Shown one piece after another: positions 41,875-52,705 of a stretch of DNA of 64,000 nucleotides. This DNA comes from Ruicaihuangia caeni. GTDB lineage: Bacteria; Actinomycetota; Actinomycetes; Actinomycetales; Microbacteriaceae. The translations under genes and the position numbers were made by a program. Location of the stretch: the NCBI RefSeq assembly GCF_029952955.1, contig NZ_JASATX010000005.1:57164-121163 (forward strand). Direction: 5' to 3'. Under the pieces are notes generated by a model. That model saw only the letters and a list, made by a program, of their open reading frames with translations, had not been told where the DNA came from and did not search any database. Within the stretch, counting starts at the first letter, position 1; every line of letters starts with the position of its first letter.

Positions 41875-43520
41875 TGGCCGCGACTGAGCCGTACGCTCCG
41901 GCTTCAGTGACCGGTCGGGTGCAGGGCACCGTTCGCCGGATCATCGTCTACATCCTGCTGTTCGCCCTGGTGACCACCGCCGCGATCGGTCTGAGCGGCC
42001 TGCTCGCTCGACTACTCGGCGAACGCGACGTCATCGCGGGCGGCGATCCCTCCGGGCTCGCGCTGTCACTCGCCTTCACGCTGATCGCCGGCCCGCTCGC
42101 TGTGCTCCTTTGGGTGTTCACGTGGAAGCGCCTGGCCGAGCCGCAAGAGCGTTCATCGGTCGCGTGGGGGCTGTACCTCGCGGGCATGTCCACCGTCGCC
42201 CTGATCACCTCATCGACCGCGCTGCTCGATGCCGCGGCCTCGTCGCTCAGCGGGGATTGGCGCGGTGAACGGTTCGCCACGGGACTCGTGTGGGCGCTGG
42301 TGTGGGGCTGGCACCGTTGGATGCTGCGTCACCCCCTCAAGGGCGCGACGCGGCTGGCAGGGGTCGCCGACGTGATCGGCTTCGCCTTCGGCCTGAGCAT
42401 CGCGATCGGGGCAGGCATCGCTGCCCTCGGCGGCCTGTTCGACCAGGTGATCCTCGGGTCGTCGGCCATGACCGTCGGTGACCCGTGGTGGCGCCCGGTG
42501 CTGCAGTCGGCGATCTGGGCGGCGGGCGGCGTCGTCATTTGGTGGTGGCATTGGCGACGCGCGGGTGCCGAGCGTCTCCGCACGACCTTCTCAGGCGTCG
42601 CCGTCATCGCCCTCGGGGTTCTCGTCGCCGGAGTGCTGGCCCTTGGCGGCGCTGCGCTCGTCTTGTTCGTGCTGCTGAGGCTCGCGTTCGATCACACCGA
42701 TCCACTGCGAGTGTTGCTCGAACCACTCGGGCCGGCCATTGCGGCGGTCCTCATCGGCGCTCTGCTCTGGGTCTATCACCAAGCAGCCCTGGCAAGTCGA
42801 TCGTCGGCTGCGCGGCACACCGCGGCGCTCATCGCCTCAGGCGTCGCGCTGGCGTTCGCGGCATCCGGAATCGGCGTGGTCGTCAACGCCACCCTGGGTG
42901 CGCTGACCCCGGTGCTCGCGGGCAGCGACACCCGCACGCTGTTGCTCGGCGGAATCAGCTCGCTCGTCGTCGGGGCTCCCACATGGTGGTTCTTCTGGCG
43001 AGGCGCAGATCCTGCGACACCCGGTCGCCGCGTGTACTTGATCGTCATCTTCGGCATCAGCGCAGTGGTCGCGCTCATCGCGCTGTTGGTGATCGGCTTC
43101 CGGATCTTCGAGTTCTTCTTCGACTCAGCGGTGCCCGCCAATCTGCTGGACCGCATCCGCGCGCCGTTCGGTCTGCTGCTCGCGACCGGACTCGTCGCCG
43201 GATATCACTTCACAGTCTGGCGGCGAACGCGGCCCGCGGTCTCGGAAGAGATCCCGGTGAGCCGCGCCATCGGCCACGTCACGCTGGTCACGGCGGGGGC
43301 ATCGCGCGGCGAGGTCGAGGCCATCCGAGCAGCAACCGGAGCCGGCGTCACGGTCTGGAACCGGCTCGACTCACCCGAACCCGGCATCCTCGCCGACGCA
43401 ACCCAGCTCGTGGCGGCCCTGGAAGGCGTCGTCGGCGAGCACGTGCTTGTGGTGGTCGGCGCCGACGCGTCTATCGAAGTCATCCCCGTGGCCACCCGCG
43501 TACGAAGCGACGAGCGCTGA
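41874..43520 (+). CDS. DUF5671-domain multipass membrane protein
   Basis: 548 residues with about 12 hydrophobic helices in repeated pairs; each repeat has a hydrophobic helix followed by a WxW or HRWMLRHPL-type loop, the DUF5671 repeat (three repeats visible near 100-180, 200-290 and 350-420). The last 100 residues are soluble (EEIPVSRAIGHVTLVT onwards). No enzyme or transport motif recognised. Coupled to the preceding small membrane protein. Confidence 0.83.
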   Translation: MAATEPYAPASVTGRVQGTVRRIIVYILLFALVTTAAIGLSGLLARLLGERDVIAGGDPSGLALSLAFTLIAGPLAVLLWVFTWKRLAEPQERSSVAWGLYLAGMSTVALITSSTALLDAAASSLSGDWRGERFATGLVWALVWGWHRWMLRHPLKGATRLAGVADVIGFAFGLSIAIGAGIAALGGLFDQVILGSSAMTVGDPWWRPVLQSAIWAAGGVVIWWWHWRRAGAERLRTTFSGVAVIALGVLVAGVLALGGAALVLFVLLRLAFDHTDPLRVLLEPLGPAIAAVLIGALLWVYHQAALASRSSAARHTAALIASGVALAFAASGIGVVVNATLGALTPVLAGSDTRTLLLGGISSLVVGAPTWWFFWRGADPATPGRRVYLIVIFGISAVVALIALLVIGFRIFEFFFDSAVPANLLDRIRAPFGLLLATGLVAGYHFTVWRRTRPAVSEEIPVSRAIGHVTLVTAGASRGEVEAIRAATGAGVTVWNRLDSPEPGILADATQLVAALEGVVGEHVLVVVGADASIEVIPVATRVRSDER

Positions 43521-43560
43521 CGACAAGGGCCCGCGACGTCGCGGTCTCGACTGGCAACCG

Positions 43561-43599
43561 GTAGCGGTCGGTGCGGACATAGCCCGCACCGACCGCTAC
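43561..43599. terminator. Perfect 16-bp hairpin between convergent genes
   Basis: Arms 43561-43576 and 43584-43599 (GTAGCGGTCGGTGCGG and its complement) with a 7-nt loop, between the DUF5671 gene and the NCS1 permease gene, which converge. Likely bidirectional terminator; a T-rich run is missing. Confidence 0.75.
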
Positions 43600-43611
43600 T
43601 CTGCGCCTGGG

Positions 43612-45078
43612 TCAGCCCGCTGGGTCCACCATCGCAACCGGCTCGCCCGTCTCCGCCTGCTCCGCGATGACGGCGCGCTCACGGGCGAGGTCCAAGGAGC
43701 GAGCAAGAACGATGTAGGCCACCGCGGATGCTGCGAGCCCAACGAATAGCGCCAGGTCTGCCCCTCCGAGCGCCTCGGCGATGGGCCCTACATACCAAGT
43801 GGTGACGACGAAGGGCACCATGGCCACGATGCCGATCGCATACGCCACGAGCGCACGCCATCCCCAACTGCCGTAGAGACCCGCCGGGGTGAAGATGTCG
43901 CGGATCGAGTAGTGCCCCTTCCTCACGAAGAAGTAGTCGACGAGGTTGACCGAGGTCCACGGCACGAGCACATAGAGCAAGATCACCAGGAAGCTGCCGA
44001 AGTTGTCGAGGAACTCGCCCGTACTCAGGAGCGACCCGACGAAGGCCGAGGCCGCGATCACACTGCTTGCCACCACGCGTGCCCTTCGGGTCGGCTTCAG
44101 TGGTCGTACGGAATCGACAATGGTGATCAGCTCGAGAGCCGCGGCATAGATGTTCACGGTGATGACAGCGATCAGCGCCGGCAGCGCCGCGAGCAGAAGC
44201 CAGTAGCCAGCTCCCGGCAGGATCGCGTCTGCGGCATCGCGGACGCCTTCGAGCGGCGCCGAGTTGGTGAAGAGTGCGGCGATGAACGCGCCGAGCCCCA
44301 TGAGCCATGTCGCCCCGACGAATACCCCGCCGTAGGTGTAGAACACAGCACGTGCAGGCTTGGTGTCCGCAGGCAGGTAGCGCGAGTAGTCCGAGACGTA
44401 TGGGGCCCAGCCGAGCGCATAGGCCGCCGCGCCACCAAACTGCACGAGGAAGCCGGTGAGGTTCGACCCCTCGAAGGAGAGCTGGGCTGCGTCGAGACGG
44501 AAGGTAGCCAGCGCGGCTACGGTGAACACTCCAAACGTCAGGAGGAAGAGCAGCGTGAGCCACTTCTGGGTCGTATGGATCCAGTGATATCCGAAGATCG
44601 CGAGCACGAGCGCCACGCCGCTGATGAGGAAGTACCACAGGCCGTCAGCCTCGACCCCAGTGGTCATGGTGAGAGCTTCCGCTCCAAGCATCTGGTTGAA
44701 CATGTTGAAGCCGACCAGGCTGAACACCACGATCGCGCAGATGAAGATCACGCCCCGGTAGCCGAACTGCGCTCGGGATTGAATCATCTGCGGGAGACCC
44801 AACTGCGGCCCCTGCGCCGAGTGGAACGCCGTGAAGATTGTGCCAACAGCGACGCCCAGGATGATCGCCGTCACGGACGAGAGCAGTGTGGCACCGAGAG
44901 CCGCCCCGAGCATTCCAGTCGCGAGCGTCGTAACGTTCGCATTCGACATGAACCACAGCGGGAACAGCGACCACGGCTTTCCAGTGCGCTCGCTCATCGG
45001 TACCCAGTCGATGGATCGGGTTTCGATCGCGGCAGTGACCGGAGCCACTTGCTCAACCGACGGCATCTTCTCGTTCAT
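43612..45078 (-). CDS. NCS1-family permease (purine/pyrimidine/hydantoin-type)
   Basis: 488 residues, 12 hydrophobic helices. NCS1 landmarks: ERTGKPWSLFPLWFMSNANV at the N-terminus, LGLPQMIQSRAQFGYRGVIF, VGFNMFNQMLGAEAL, and LGWAPYVSDYSRYLPADT. Members are Na+ or H+ symporters for cytosine, uracil, allantoin, hydantoins, or thiamine precursors. Substrate not read. SD CAGGAGCGAG precedes ATG 45078. Downstream (by orientation) of the LysR gene and flanked by CATAGG half-sites. Confidence 0.93.
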   Translation of the reverse strand: MNEKMPSVEQVAPVTAAIETRSIDWVPMSERTGKPWSLFPLWFMSNANVTTLATGMLGAALGATLLSSVTAIILGVAVGTIFTAFHSAQGPQLGLPQMIQSRAQFGYRGVIFICAIVVFSLVGFNMFNQMLGAEALTMTTGVEADGLWYFLISGVALVLAIFGYHWIHTTQKWLTLLFLLTFGVFTVAALATFRLDAAQLSFEGSNLTGFLVQFGGAAAYALGWAPYVSDYSRYLPADTKPARAVFYTYGGVFVGATWLMGLGAFIAALFTNSAPLEGVRDAADAILPGAGYWLLLAALPALIAVITVNIYAAALELITIVDSVRPLKPTRRARVVASSVIAASAFVGSLLSTGEFLDNFGSFLVILLYVLVPWTSVNLVDYFFVRKGHYSIRDIFTPAGLYGSWGWRALVAYAIGIVAMVPFVVTTWYVGPIAEALGGADLALFVGLAASAVAYIVLARSLDLARERAVIAEQAETGEPVAMVDPAG

Positions 45079-45212
45079 CTCGCTCCTGCGGTGGACAATC
45101 GCGGCACACTTCTTCGTTGCGGCACGCGGTGTGTCTGGTCAGCCGCTCAAGCGAGCGGCTCTGAATGCCCGACCGTATTCGACTCGTACTGGTAGGCACA
45201 AGCCGATGCATT

Positions 45213-45240
45213 CCTATGGTTGCCAGCGGGTTTACCTATG
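45213..45240 (-). promoter_or_regulatory. Two CATAGG half-sites upstream of the NCS1 permease gene
   Basis: CCTATG (CATAGG on the minus strand) occurs at 45213-45218 and 45235-45240, 22 bp apart and 135-157 bp upstream of the permease start. The same half-site forms the arms of the LysR box at 46177-46195. Suggests the same regulator; inferred. Confidence 0.4.
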
Positions 45241-45256
45241 CCGTTCCGAGGTGTGG

Positions 45257-46180
45257 TCAGGGACTGACCGCCTCTCCGGCTTGATGGGGAGCCAAGAGCA
45301 TCGACGTTGCGAGACGGACAAGCTCTTCGGTCACGGGCGACAGCGTGGCATTGGCTCGCTTGACGAGGGCAATGGTGTCGTAGAGCGGCTCTTCCATCGG
45401 GGCCGTGTGCACTTCATCGGAGGGAAAGGCGGCACCGAGAGTAACTGCTTTGGAGACGATGGTGTCGCCGATCCCCCGGGCCACCAGCCCGAGTGCCGAT
45501 TCAACGTTCTCGACTTCAATCAGAGGATCGAGCCGGAGTCCGTGAAGCTGCGCACGCTCCGCCAACTGGCGTCGGGTGGGATCGTTCCACCCGTAGTGAG
45601 CGTCGTACAAGATCAACTCGCGTTCCGCGATCCGCTCCATCGACATGGGCGCTGCACACCGACTCTTGTCCGCACTGACCCACAGCACCTCGTCGCGAAG
45701 CAGCGGCGTGACGTCGAGCCCATCATCGTTGATCGGGAGCACCACCAATCCGGCCTCGAGCTCACCCGAGCGAACGCCTTCGGCGACTTCGAAGGAGTTC
45801 TGGCCGATGAGCCTCGTGCGCACGCCGGGATAGTCACGGTGGAAGCGTTCCGCGAGGTCAGCGAGGAAGTAGTACGCAGCGTTTCGGAGCACGCCGAGCG
45901 AGGCGACTCCGCCTGTGAGCCCGCGGAGCGCAAGCAGCGACTCGTGCGCGCCGTCCACCCCATCGACGACGCGCTGGGCCCACGGCAAGAGTTGCTCTCC
46001 GGCCGGGGTCAACACCAGACGTCGACCGCCTCGGGCGAACAGCATGAGACCCTGCTCCGTCTCGAGCTTCCGCACGAGTTCGGAGATCGTTGGCTGCGTT
46101 GCGCCCAATTCGCGCGCCGCCGCGGTGAACGAGCCGAGACGAGCAGCTAGGAAGAAGGCGCGAAGCTGGGCGATTGTCAT
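45257..46180 (-). CDS. LysR-family regulator of the HisD/nitrilase cluster
   Basis: 307 residues: winged-helix N-terminus (TIAQLRAFFLAARLGSFTAA, helix AARELGATQPTISELVRKLE) and type-2 periplasmic-binding-like effector domain (from ~90). Divergent from the hisD-like gene with 71 bp between, a classic LTTR arrangement; a 19-bp palindrome with T-N11-A lies over its start codon, so self-repression and activation of the divergent operon are expected. Effector unknown. Confidence 0.94.
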   Translation of the reverse strand: MTIAQLRAFFLAARLGSFTAAARELGATQPTISELVRKLETEQGLMLFARGGRRLVLTPAGEQLLPWAQRVVDGVDGAHESLLALRGLTGGVASLGVLRNAAYYFLADLAERFHRDYPGVRTRLIGQNSFEVAEGVRSGELEAGLVVLPINDDGLDVTPLLRDEVLWVSADKSRCAAPMSMERIAERELILYDAHYGWNDPTRRQLAERAQLHGLRLDPLIEVENVESALGLVARGIGDTIVSKAVTLGAAFPSDEVHTAPMEEPLYDTIALVKRANATLSPVTEELVRLATSMLLAPHQAGEAVSP

Positions 46181-46195
46181 AGGCTGATCCTATGA
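46177..46195. promoter_or_regulatory. LysR-type operator palindrome (T-N11-A)
   Basis: TCATAGG-CTGAT-CCTATGA: 7-bp arms with a 5-bp centre, including T-N11-A (46180-46192). Covers the LysR start codon and lies about 57 bp upstream of the hisD-like start. Confidence 0.72.
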
Positions 46196-46251
46196 GATTC
46201 CAAGGTTGTGCTGGTCTTGTACGAGGTCTTCGCGGTACCTAGACTCACGGA

Positions 46252-47589
46252 ATGCGCTACACACCCGCCGTCCTGCAGGCCCTCCAGGGGTCCTTCGTCC
46301 ACCTGAAGACGCCTCACGTCAGCGCGCCGGCAGCCCAGCGCGATCCGGCCGTCATCGCCAAGGTCTCGGAAATGCTGAGCACCATCGAACGTCAAGGCTT
46401 CGACGCCGTGCTCCGCTATGCCGCAGAACTGGACCGTTGGACCTCCCGGGACGTCGAACTGGAACCCGAGATCATCGCGTCCAGTGGAAGCCGGCTCCCG
46501 TCTGATCTTCGCGACGCGATTGAGCTCGGCTCGCAGCGCACGCGCGACTTCGCTGCTCAGCAGCGCAGCGCTCTGACCGATTTCGAGACAGAACTCGCCC
46601 CGGGCTTGTTCGCGGGCGCGAGATACATACCAGTCAAGCGCGTCGGTGCCTACCTGCCAGCTGGCCGCTTTCCTCTGACCGCCAGCGCGTTCATGACCGT
46701 TGGCGTGGCGAAGACGGCCGGTGTTCCGACCGTGATCGCGTGCACCCCGCCACAACCGGACGGCTCCGCCAACGACGCGGTGCTCTACGCCGCTCACCTT
46801 TCAGGTGTCGATCGAGTGTTCGTCTTGGGAGGTGTACAGGCGCTCGCCGCAATGGCATTCGGCCTGCTGGGTGATCTCCCAGTCGACATGCTGGTCGGCG
46901 CGGGCAACGCATATGTGGCTGAGGCGAAGCGACAGCTTTTCGGCACGGTCGCGATCGACCTCCTGGCTGGCCCATCAGAAGTCGCCGTGATCGCAGACGA
47001 GACTGCCGATGCGGCACTCGTGGCGGCTGACCTGCTGGGGCAGGCCGAGCACGGGCCGAACTCGCCGGCAGCCCTCATATCGACCTCTGAGTCACTCGGT
47101 CGCGAAGTCATCGCCGAGATCGACCGGCAGTTGTCCACACTCGCTACCGCTGACATCGCCGGAGCTGCGTGGCGCGACTACGGATCCGTCACTATCGCGA
47201 ACAACCGTGAGATCGCTGCCACGCTGATGGATGACCTTGCTCCCGAGCACCTCGAGGTGCATACCTCGGACGACGACTGGTACCACGACCGTCTCTCGAA
47301 CTATGGCTCGATCTTCCTCGGGCCATGGAGCACGGTTGCATACTCCGACAAGGGAATGGCCGGCACGAACCACGTGCTTCCCACCGCCGGCGGCGCGAAG
47401 CACAGCGCGGGTCTTTCCGTGTCGCGTTTCCTGAAGCCGTTGACGTACCAGCGCATCTCGCCCGAGGCGACGCACTTGCTCGCGCCCGCGGTGCGAACTA
47501 TTTCGGATTCAGAAGGGATGGCCGCGCACAGCGCGACCGCCGCGATGCGCCTGCAACGCCTGCGCGAGCCGGCGTCGGTAGACCGATGA
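46252..47589 (+). CDS. HisD-family dehydrogenase, probably catabolic
   Basis: 445 residues. NAD-dependent histidinol/alcohol dehydrogenase fold. Signatures include RVGAYLPAGRFPLTASAFMT, GAGNAYVAEAKRQLFG, DLLAGPSEVAVIAD, and EHLEVHT with the catalytic Glu-His. Zinc ligands Gln and His in GQAEHGPNSPA, Asp in YSDKGMAG and His in MAAHSATA are kept. The EHGPNSPA variant matches sulfopropanediol-dehydrogenase-like (HpsN) members better than biosynthetic HisD (EHDP...). No his biosynthesis genes adjoin; nitrilase overlaps it by 4 nt. No Shine-Dalgarno; TAGACT at 46240-46245 is 6 nt before ATG. Confidence 0.88.
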   Translation: MRYTPAVLQALQGSFVHLKTPHVSAPAAQRDPAVIAKVSEMLSTIERQGFDAVLRYAAELDRWTSRDVELEPEIIASSGSRLPSDLRDAIELGSQRTRDFAAQQRSALTDFETELAPGLFAGARYIPVKRVGAYLPAGRFPLTASAFMTVGVAKTAGVPTVIACTPPQPDGSANDAVLYAAHLSGVDRVFVLGGVQALAAMAFGLLGDLPVDMLVGAGNAYVAEAKRQLFGTVAIDLLAGPSEVAVIADETADAALVAADLLGQAEHGPNSPAALISTSESLGREVIAEIDRQLSTLATADIAGAAWRDYGSVTIANNREIAATLMDDLAPEHLEVHTSDDDWYHDRLSNYGSIFLGPWSTVAYSDKGMAGTNHVLPTAGGAKHSAGLSVSRFLKPLTYQRISPEATHLLAPAVRTISDSEGMAAHSATAAMRLQRLREPASVDR

Positions 47590-48398
47590 CCGCCGACGTT
47601 TTGCCGAACGTGCGCGTTCGTTGCCATGAACTCGCCCCTCGGGTGGGCGACCTTCGGTCCAATCTGGCGATGATCGATGAGGCCATCGCCAGAGCTAGCG
47701 CGGCCGATGTCGACTTGCTTGTGCTCCCGGAGCTTGCGACGAGCGGCTACTACTTGCGAGATGCCGAAGAAGTGCACTCTGTCGCGATGACTGCGCATGA
47801 CCCGGCGTTCGCGCGCTGGAGTGCAGCAGCAGGGAAGATGGCCGTGGTCGTCGGTTTCGCCGAGTCAGACGGCGAGACGATCTACAACTCCGCGGCCGTA
47901 GTGAACGGCGGCGGAGTATTGACGGTCTATCGCAAGACGCACCTCTGGGGTGTAGAGCACGAGTCCTTTACGCCCGGCAGTGCGCCACCACCGGTCGTCG
48001 ACACAGCTTTCGGGAGGCTCGGCATCCTGATCTGCTACGACATGGAGTTCCCGGAGTTGCCCCGGATGCTGGCATTGCAGGGCGCCGACATCATCGCCGT
48101 GCCCACCAACTGGCCACCGGTACCTCGCCCAAACGGCGAGCACCCTCCCGAAGTGATCCAAGCGATGGCGTCAGCTCGCTCGTCTCGAGTCGCAATCGCG
48201 TGCTGCGACCGCAGCGGGGTCGAGCGGGGAAACGATTGGACCCGGGGCAGCACCGTGATCGGGGCCGACGGGTGGCCAGCGGGCGAACGGGTGTCGGACG
48301 ACTGCATCGACGCCAAGATCGCGATCGATCGCGACCGCCGAATCAGCGACTACAACGATGCGCTGGGAGACAGACGCCCTCAGCTGTACCGACTCTGA
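47586..48398 (+). CDS. Nitrilase-superfamily amidohydrolase
   Basis: 270 residues. Glu-Lys-Cys triad: LPELATSGY (Glu), VYRKTHLWG (Lys) and ICYDMEFPELPR (Cys), with a second Glu nearby in HESFTPG. Carbon-nitrogen hydrolases cleave amides, ureido acids or carbamoyl compounds. ATG overlaps the HisD-like stop (ATGA), so the two enzymes are coupled and probably act on the same pathway: dehydrogenation then amide/carbamoyl hydrolysis. Substrate unknown. Confidence 0.92.
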   Translation: MTADVLPNVRVRCHELAPRVGDLRSNLAMIDEAIARASAADVDLLVLPELATSGYYLRDAEEVHSVAMTAHDPAFARWSAAAGKMAVVVGFAESDGETIYNSAAVVNGGGVLTVYRKTHLWGVEHESFTPGSAPPPVVDTAFGRLGILICYDMEFPELPRMLALQGADIIAVPTNWPPVPRPNGEHPPEVIQAMASARSSRVAIACCDRSGVERGNDWTRGSTVIGADGWPAGERVSDDCIDAKIAIDRDRRISDYNDALGDRRPQLYRL

Positions 48399-48441
48399 CA
48401 CCAGTTATCGCCGCGTCGATCTCGCGGCGATGACTGTGGGA

Positions 48442-48936
48442 CTAGCGGGCGTACGCCTCGTGCAGCGCGCGCACCGCGTCGGCGAATGCCGCGACCGGGC
48501 CCGTAGTCGGCACACTCGGCGCGACCGCGCTGATCGGCAGCGCCGCGACGGGTGAGGGCGCAGCGCCGAGGGCCGCTCGCCACTCGCCAAGCTGGGCGGT
48601 ACTCGTGGCGAAGACGATGCGGCCGAGTCCCACCCAGGCGTGAGCAGCGCTGCACATCGCACAGTGCTCCCCCGACGTGTAGACGACGGCTGTCGCGCGT
48701 TGCTCGGGAGTCAGATTGGCCGCGGCCCACCGCGCGATCTCGAACTCCGGATGCCGTGTGCGATCGCCGCCCGAGATCCGGTTGCGGTCTTCGAAGAGCA
48801 CTGCGCCTTCGGCATCCGTCAGCACCGAACCGAACGGCTCGTCACCGTACTCGAGCGCCTCCCGCGCCAGTTCGACACAGCGCGACAGCATCAGCGACTC
48901 GTGGTAGGAGACGTCGTCGAACTTGATATCAGGCAT
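48442..48936 (-). CDS. Nucleoside/guanine deaminase-type protein
   Basis: 164 residues of the cytidine-deaminase fold. HPEFEIARW carries the His and catalytic Glu (usual HAE is HPE); second zinc motif is EHCAMCSAAH, with His where the usual PCxxC Pro stands. Acts on a free nucleobase or nucleoside. ATG 48936 is preceded by GAGGGGTGG. Convergent with nitrilase, so not necessarily part of that pathway. Confidence 0.85.
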   Translation of the reverse strand: MPDIKFDDVSYHESLMLSRCVELAREALEYGDEPFGSVLTDAEGAVLFEDRNRISGGDRTRHPEFEIARWAAANLTPEQRATAVVYTSGEHCAMCSAAHAWVGLGRIVFATSTAQLGEWRAALGAAPSPVAALPISAVAPSVPTTGPVAAFADAVRALHEAYAR

Positions 48937-49037
48937 CCGCTGACCACCCCTCAAATTGATCGACGGGGGCAGCGATCGCCACCCCCGTCGAATTCTCACT
49001 GTCGAACGAGCACGCGCCCATCCGAAGACCGAAGCGC

Positions 49038-50087
<1,050 letters not shown>

Positions 50088-50137
50088 TCAGTACGTCGTA
50101 TCGGATGCGCCGTGATGGGCTGGTCGGATGCTGCAGC

Positions 50138-52270
50138 TCAGAGCATGCAGGAGACGCAGCCCTCCACCTCGGTGCCCTCGAGCGCCATCTGACGCATGCG
50201 GATGTAGTAGATCGTCTTGATGCCCTTGCGCCAGGCGTAGATCTGGGCCTTGTTGATGTCGCGCGTGGTCGCGGTGTCCTTGAAGAACAGCGTCAGCGAC
50301 AGACCCTGATCGACATGCTGCGTGGCCGCGGCGTAGGTGTCGATGATCTTCTCGTAGCCGATCTCGTACGCGTCCTGGTAGTACTCCAGGTTGTCGTTCG
50401 TCATGAACGGCGCCGGGTAGTAGACGCGGCCGATCTTGCCTTCCTTGCGGATCTCGATCTTCGACGCGATCGGGTGGATCGACGAAGTCGAGTTGTTGAT
50501 GTACGAGATGGAACCGGTCGGCGGCACGGCCTGCAGGTTCTGGTTGTAGATGCCGTACTGCTGGATCGACGCCTTCAGCTCACGCCAGTCGTCCTGCGTG
50601 GGAAGCTTCGCGCTCGAGTTCGCGAAGAGCTCACGCACCCGCTCCGTGGCCGGCTCCCAGACCTGGTCGATGTACTTGTCGAAGAACTCGCCGCTGGCGT
50701 ACTTCGAGTCCTCGAAGCCCTCGAACGCGACCCCTCGTTCCTTCGCGATGGTGTTCGACGCCTTCAGCGCGTGGAACAGCACCGTGTAGAAGTACATGTT
50801 CGTGAAGTCGATGCCCTCTTCCGAACCGTAGAAGATGCGCTCGCGCGCGAGGTAGCCGTGCAGGTTCATCTGGCCGAGCCCGATGGCGTGCGACTTGTCA
50901 TTGCCGTCTTCGATCGACCGCACCGATGAGATGTGGCTCTGGTCCGACACCGCGGTCAGTCCGCGGATGGCGGTCTCGACCGTGCGGGCGAAGTCGGGCG
51001 AGTCCATCGACAGCGCGATGTTCATCGAGCCGAGGTTGCAGGAGATGTCCTTGCCGATCTGGTCATAGGACAGGTCGACGTTGTACGTGGTCGGCGAGTT
51101 GACCTGCAGGATCTCCGAGCACAGGTTCGACATGTTGATGCGACCCTTGATCGGGTTCGCACGGTTCACCGTGTCCTCGAACATGATGTACGGGTAACCG
51201 GACTCGAACTGGATCTCGGCGAGCGTCTGGAAGAAGTCGCGAGCGTTGATCTTCGTCTTCTTGATGCGCGCATCATCGACCATCTCGCGGTACTTCTCGG
51301 AAACCGAGATGTCGCCGAAGGGCACGCCGTACACCTTCTCGACGTCGTATGGCGAGAAGAGGTACATGTCTTCGTTGTTCTTCGCCAGCTCGAACGTGAT
51401 GTCGGGGATCACCACACCCAGCGAGAGGGTCTTGATGCGGATCTTCTCGTCGGCGTTCTCGCGCTTCGTGTCGAGGAAGCGAAGGATGTCGGGGTGGTGC
51501 GCCGAGAGGTACACCGCGCCCGCGCCCTGTCGCGCACCGAGCTGGTTCGCGTAGCTGAACGAGTCTTCGAGCAGCTTCATGACGGGGATGATGCCGCTGG
51601 ACTGGTTCTCGATCTGCTTGATCGGCGCACCCGCCTCGCGGATGTTCGAGAGCAGCAGCGCCACGCCGCCGCCGCGCTTCGACAGCTGCAGCGAGGAGTT
51701 GATGCCGCGGGCGATCGACTCCATGTTGTCTTCGATGCGCAGCAGGAAGCAGCTCACGAGCTCGCCGCGCTGCGCCTTGCCCGTGTTGAGGAAGGTCGGC
51801 GTGGCCGGCTGGAAGCGGCCCTCGATGATCTCGTCGACGAGGTTATGCGCCATCTGCTCGTCGCCCTCTGCGAGGCCGAGAGCCGTCATGACGACGCGGT
51901 CTTCGAAGCGCTCGAGATAACGCTTTCCGTCGAAGGTCTTCAGCGTGTACGAGGTGTAGTACTTGAACGCACCGAGGAAGGTCTTGAACCGGAACTTCTT
52001 CGAGTACGCGAAGTCATAGAGCTTCTCGATGAACTCGAACGAGTAGCGGTCGAGCACCGCCTTCTCGTAGTACTCGTTCTCGACCAGGTAGTCGAGCTTC
52101 TCCTTGAGCGAGTGGAAGAAGACCGTGTTCTGGTTGACGTGCTGCAGGAAGTACTGCTTCGCCGCCTCCCGGTCCTTGTCGAACTGGATCTTGCCGTCGA
52201 TGTCGTAGAGGTTGAGCATCGCGTTCAGTGCGTGGTAGTCGAGCCCGTCGACCTTCGCGGGAGCGGACAC
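50138..52270 (-). CDS. nrdE: Class Ib ribonucleotide reductase, large subunit
   Basis: 710 residues. Reduces nucleoside diphosphates. Active-site Cys in [14 protein letters not shown] and [20 protein letters not shown]; the radical-transfer Tyr pair near [12 protein letters not shown] and the C-terminal redox GCVSCML. No ATP-cone activity domain, as expected for NrdE. GTG 52270 is preferred because it overlaps the nrdI stop (TAGTG); a TTG at 52300 (with an in-frame stop just upstream) is the alternative start. Confidence 0.96.
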   Translation of the reverse strand: MSAPAKVDGLDYHALNAMLNLYDIDGKIQFDKDREAAKQYFLQHVNQNTVFFHSLKEKLDYLVENEYYEKAVLDRYSFEFIEKLYDFAYSKKFRFKTFLGAFKYYTSYTLKTFDGKRYLERFEDRVVMTALGLAEGDEQMAHNLVDEIIEGRFQPATPTFLNTGKAQRGELVSCFLLRIEDNMESIARGINSSLQLSKRGGGVALLLSNIREAGAPIKQIENQSSGIIPVMKLLEDSFSYANQLGARQGAGAVYLSAHHPDILRFLDTKRENADEKIRIKTLSLGVVIPDITFELAKNNEDMYLFSPYDVEKVYGVPFGDISVSEKYREMVDDARIKKTKINARDFFQTLAEIQFESGYPYIMFEDTVNRANPIKGRINMSNLCSEILQVNSPTTYNVDLSYDQIGKDISCNLGSMNIALSMDSPDFARTVETAIRGLTAVSDQSHISSVRSIEDGNDKSHAIGLGQMNLHGYLARERIFYGSEEGIDFTNMYFYTVLFHALKASNTIAKERGVAFEGFEDSKYASGEFFDKYIDQVWEPATERVRELFANSSAKLPTQDDWRELKASIQQYGIYNQNLQAVPPTGSISYINNSTSSIHPIASKIEIRKEGKIGRVYYPAPFMTNDNLEYYQDAYEIGYEKIIDTYAAATQHVDQGLSLTLFFKDTATTRDINKAQIYAWRKGIKTIYYIRMRQMALEGTEVEGCVSCML

Positions 52271-52686
52271 TACCGGGAGGTCTGCAACTGCTGTTTCCAA
52301 AATTCATCCAATCCAGCGTTGACTGCGTCGATGTCGTCGGGGGTGCCGAACAACTCGACTCGGTACAGAAGCGGCACATGGCACTTCGCCGCGACGATGT
52401 CACCGGCAAGGCAGAAGGCTGCTCCGAAGTTGGTGTTGCCGGCGGCGATCACGCCGCGAATCAGTGACCGGTTGTGCTCATCGTTGAGGAATCTGATCAC
52501 CTGTTTGGGAACCGCGCCGCGCTGGTGCCCTCCGCCATAGGTCGGAAGCACCAGCACATAGGGCTCGGTCACCGTGAGCGGCTCATCAGAAGGCATGAGG
52601 GGGATGCGCACGGCATCCCGCCCCAGTGCCCTGACGAATCGCTCGGTGTTGCCTGAGACGCTTGAGAAGTAGACCAGCTCGGCCAA
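52270..52686 (-). CDS. nrdI: NrdI flavodoxin-like activator of NrdF
   Basis: 138 residues. FMN protein that produces the oxidant for the NrdF manganese cofactor. P-loop [10 protein letters not shown] (7-16), [17 protein letters not shown], and [13 protein letters not shown]. Normal length. Between nrdH (19 bp gap) and nrdE (overlapping). Confidence 0.96.
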   Translation of the reverse strand: MAELVYFSSVSGNTERFVRALGRDAVRIPLMPSDEPLTVTEPYVLVLPTYGGGHQRGAVPKQVIRFLNDEHNRSLIRGVIAAGNTNFGAAFCLAGDIVAAKCHVPLLYRVELFGTPDDIDAVNAGLDEFWKQQLQTSR

Positions 52687-52705
52687 CTCGTGCGCCCTTT
52701 TCGCG

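Noticed and set aside
46252..47589. Biosynthetic histidinol dehydrogenase (hisD)
   Set aside because: No his operon nearby and the EHGPNSPA variant plus nitrilase and permease context favour a catabolic paralogue.
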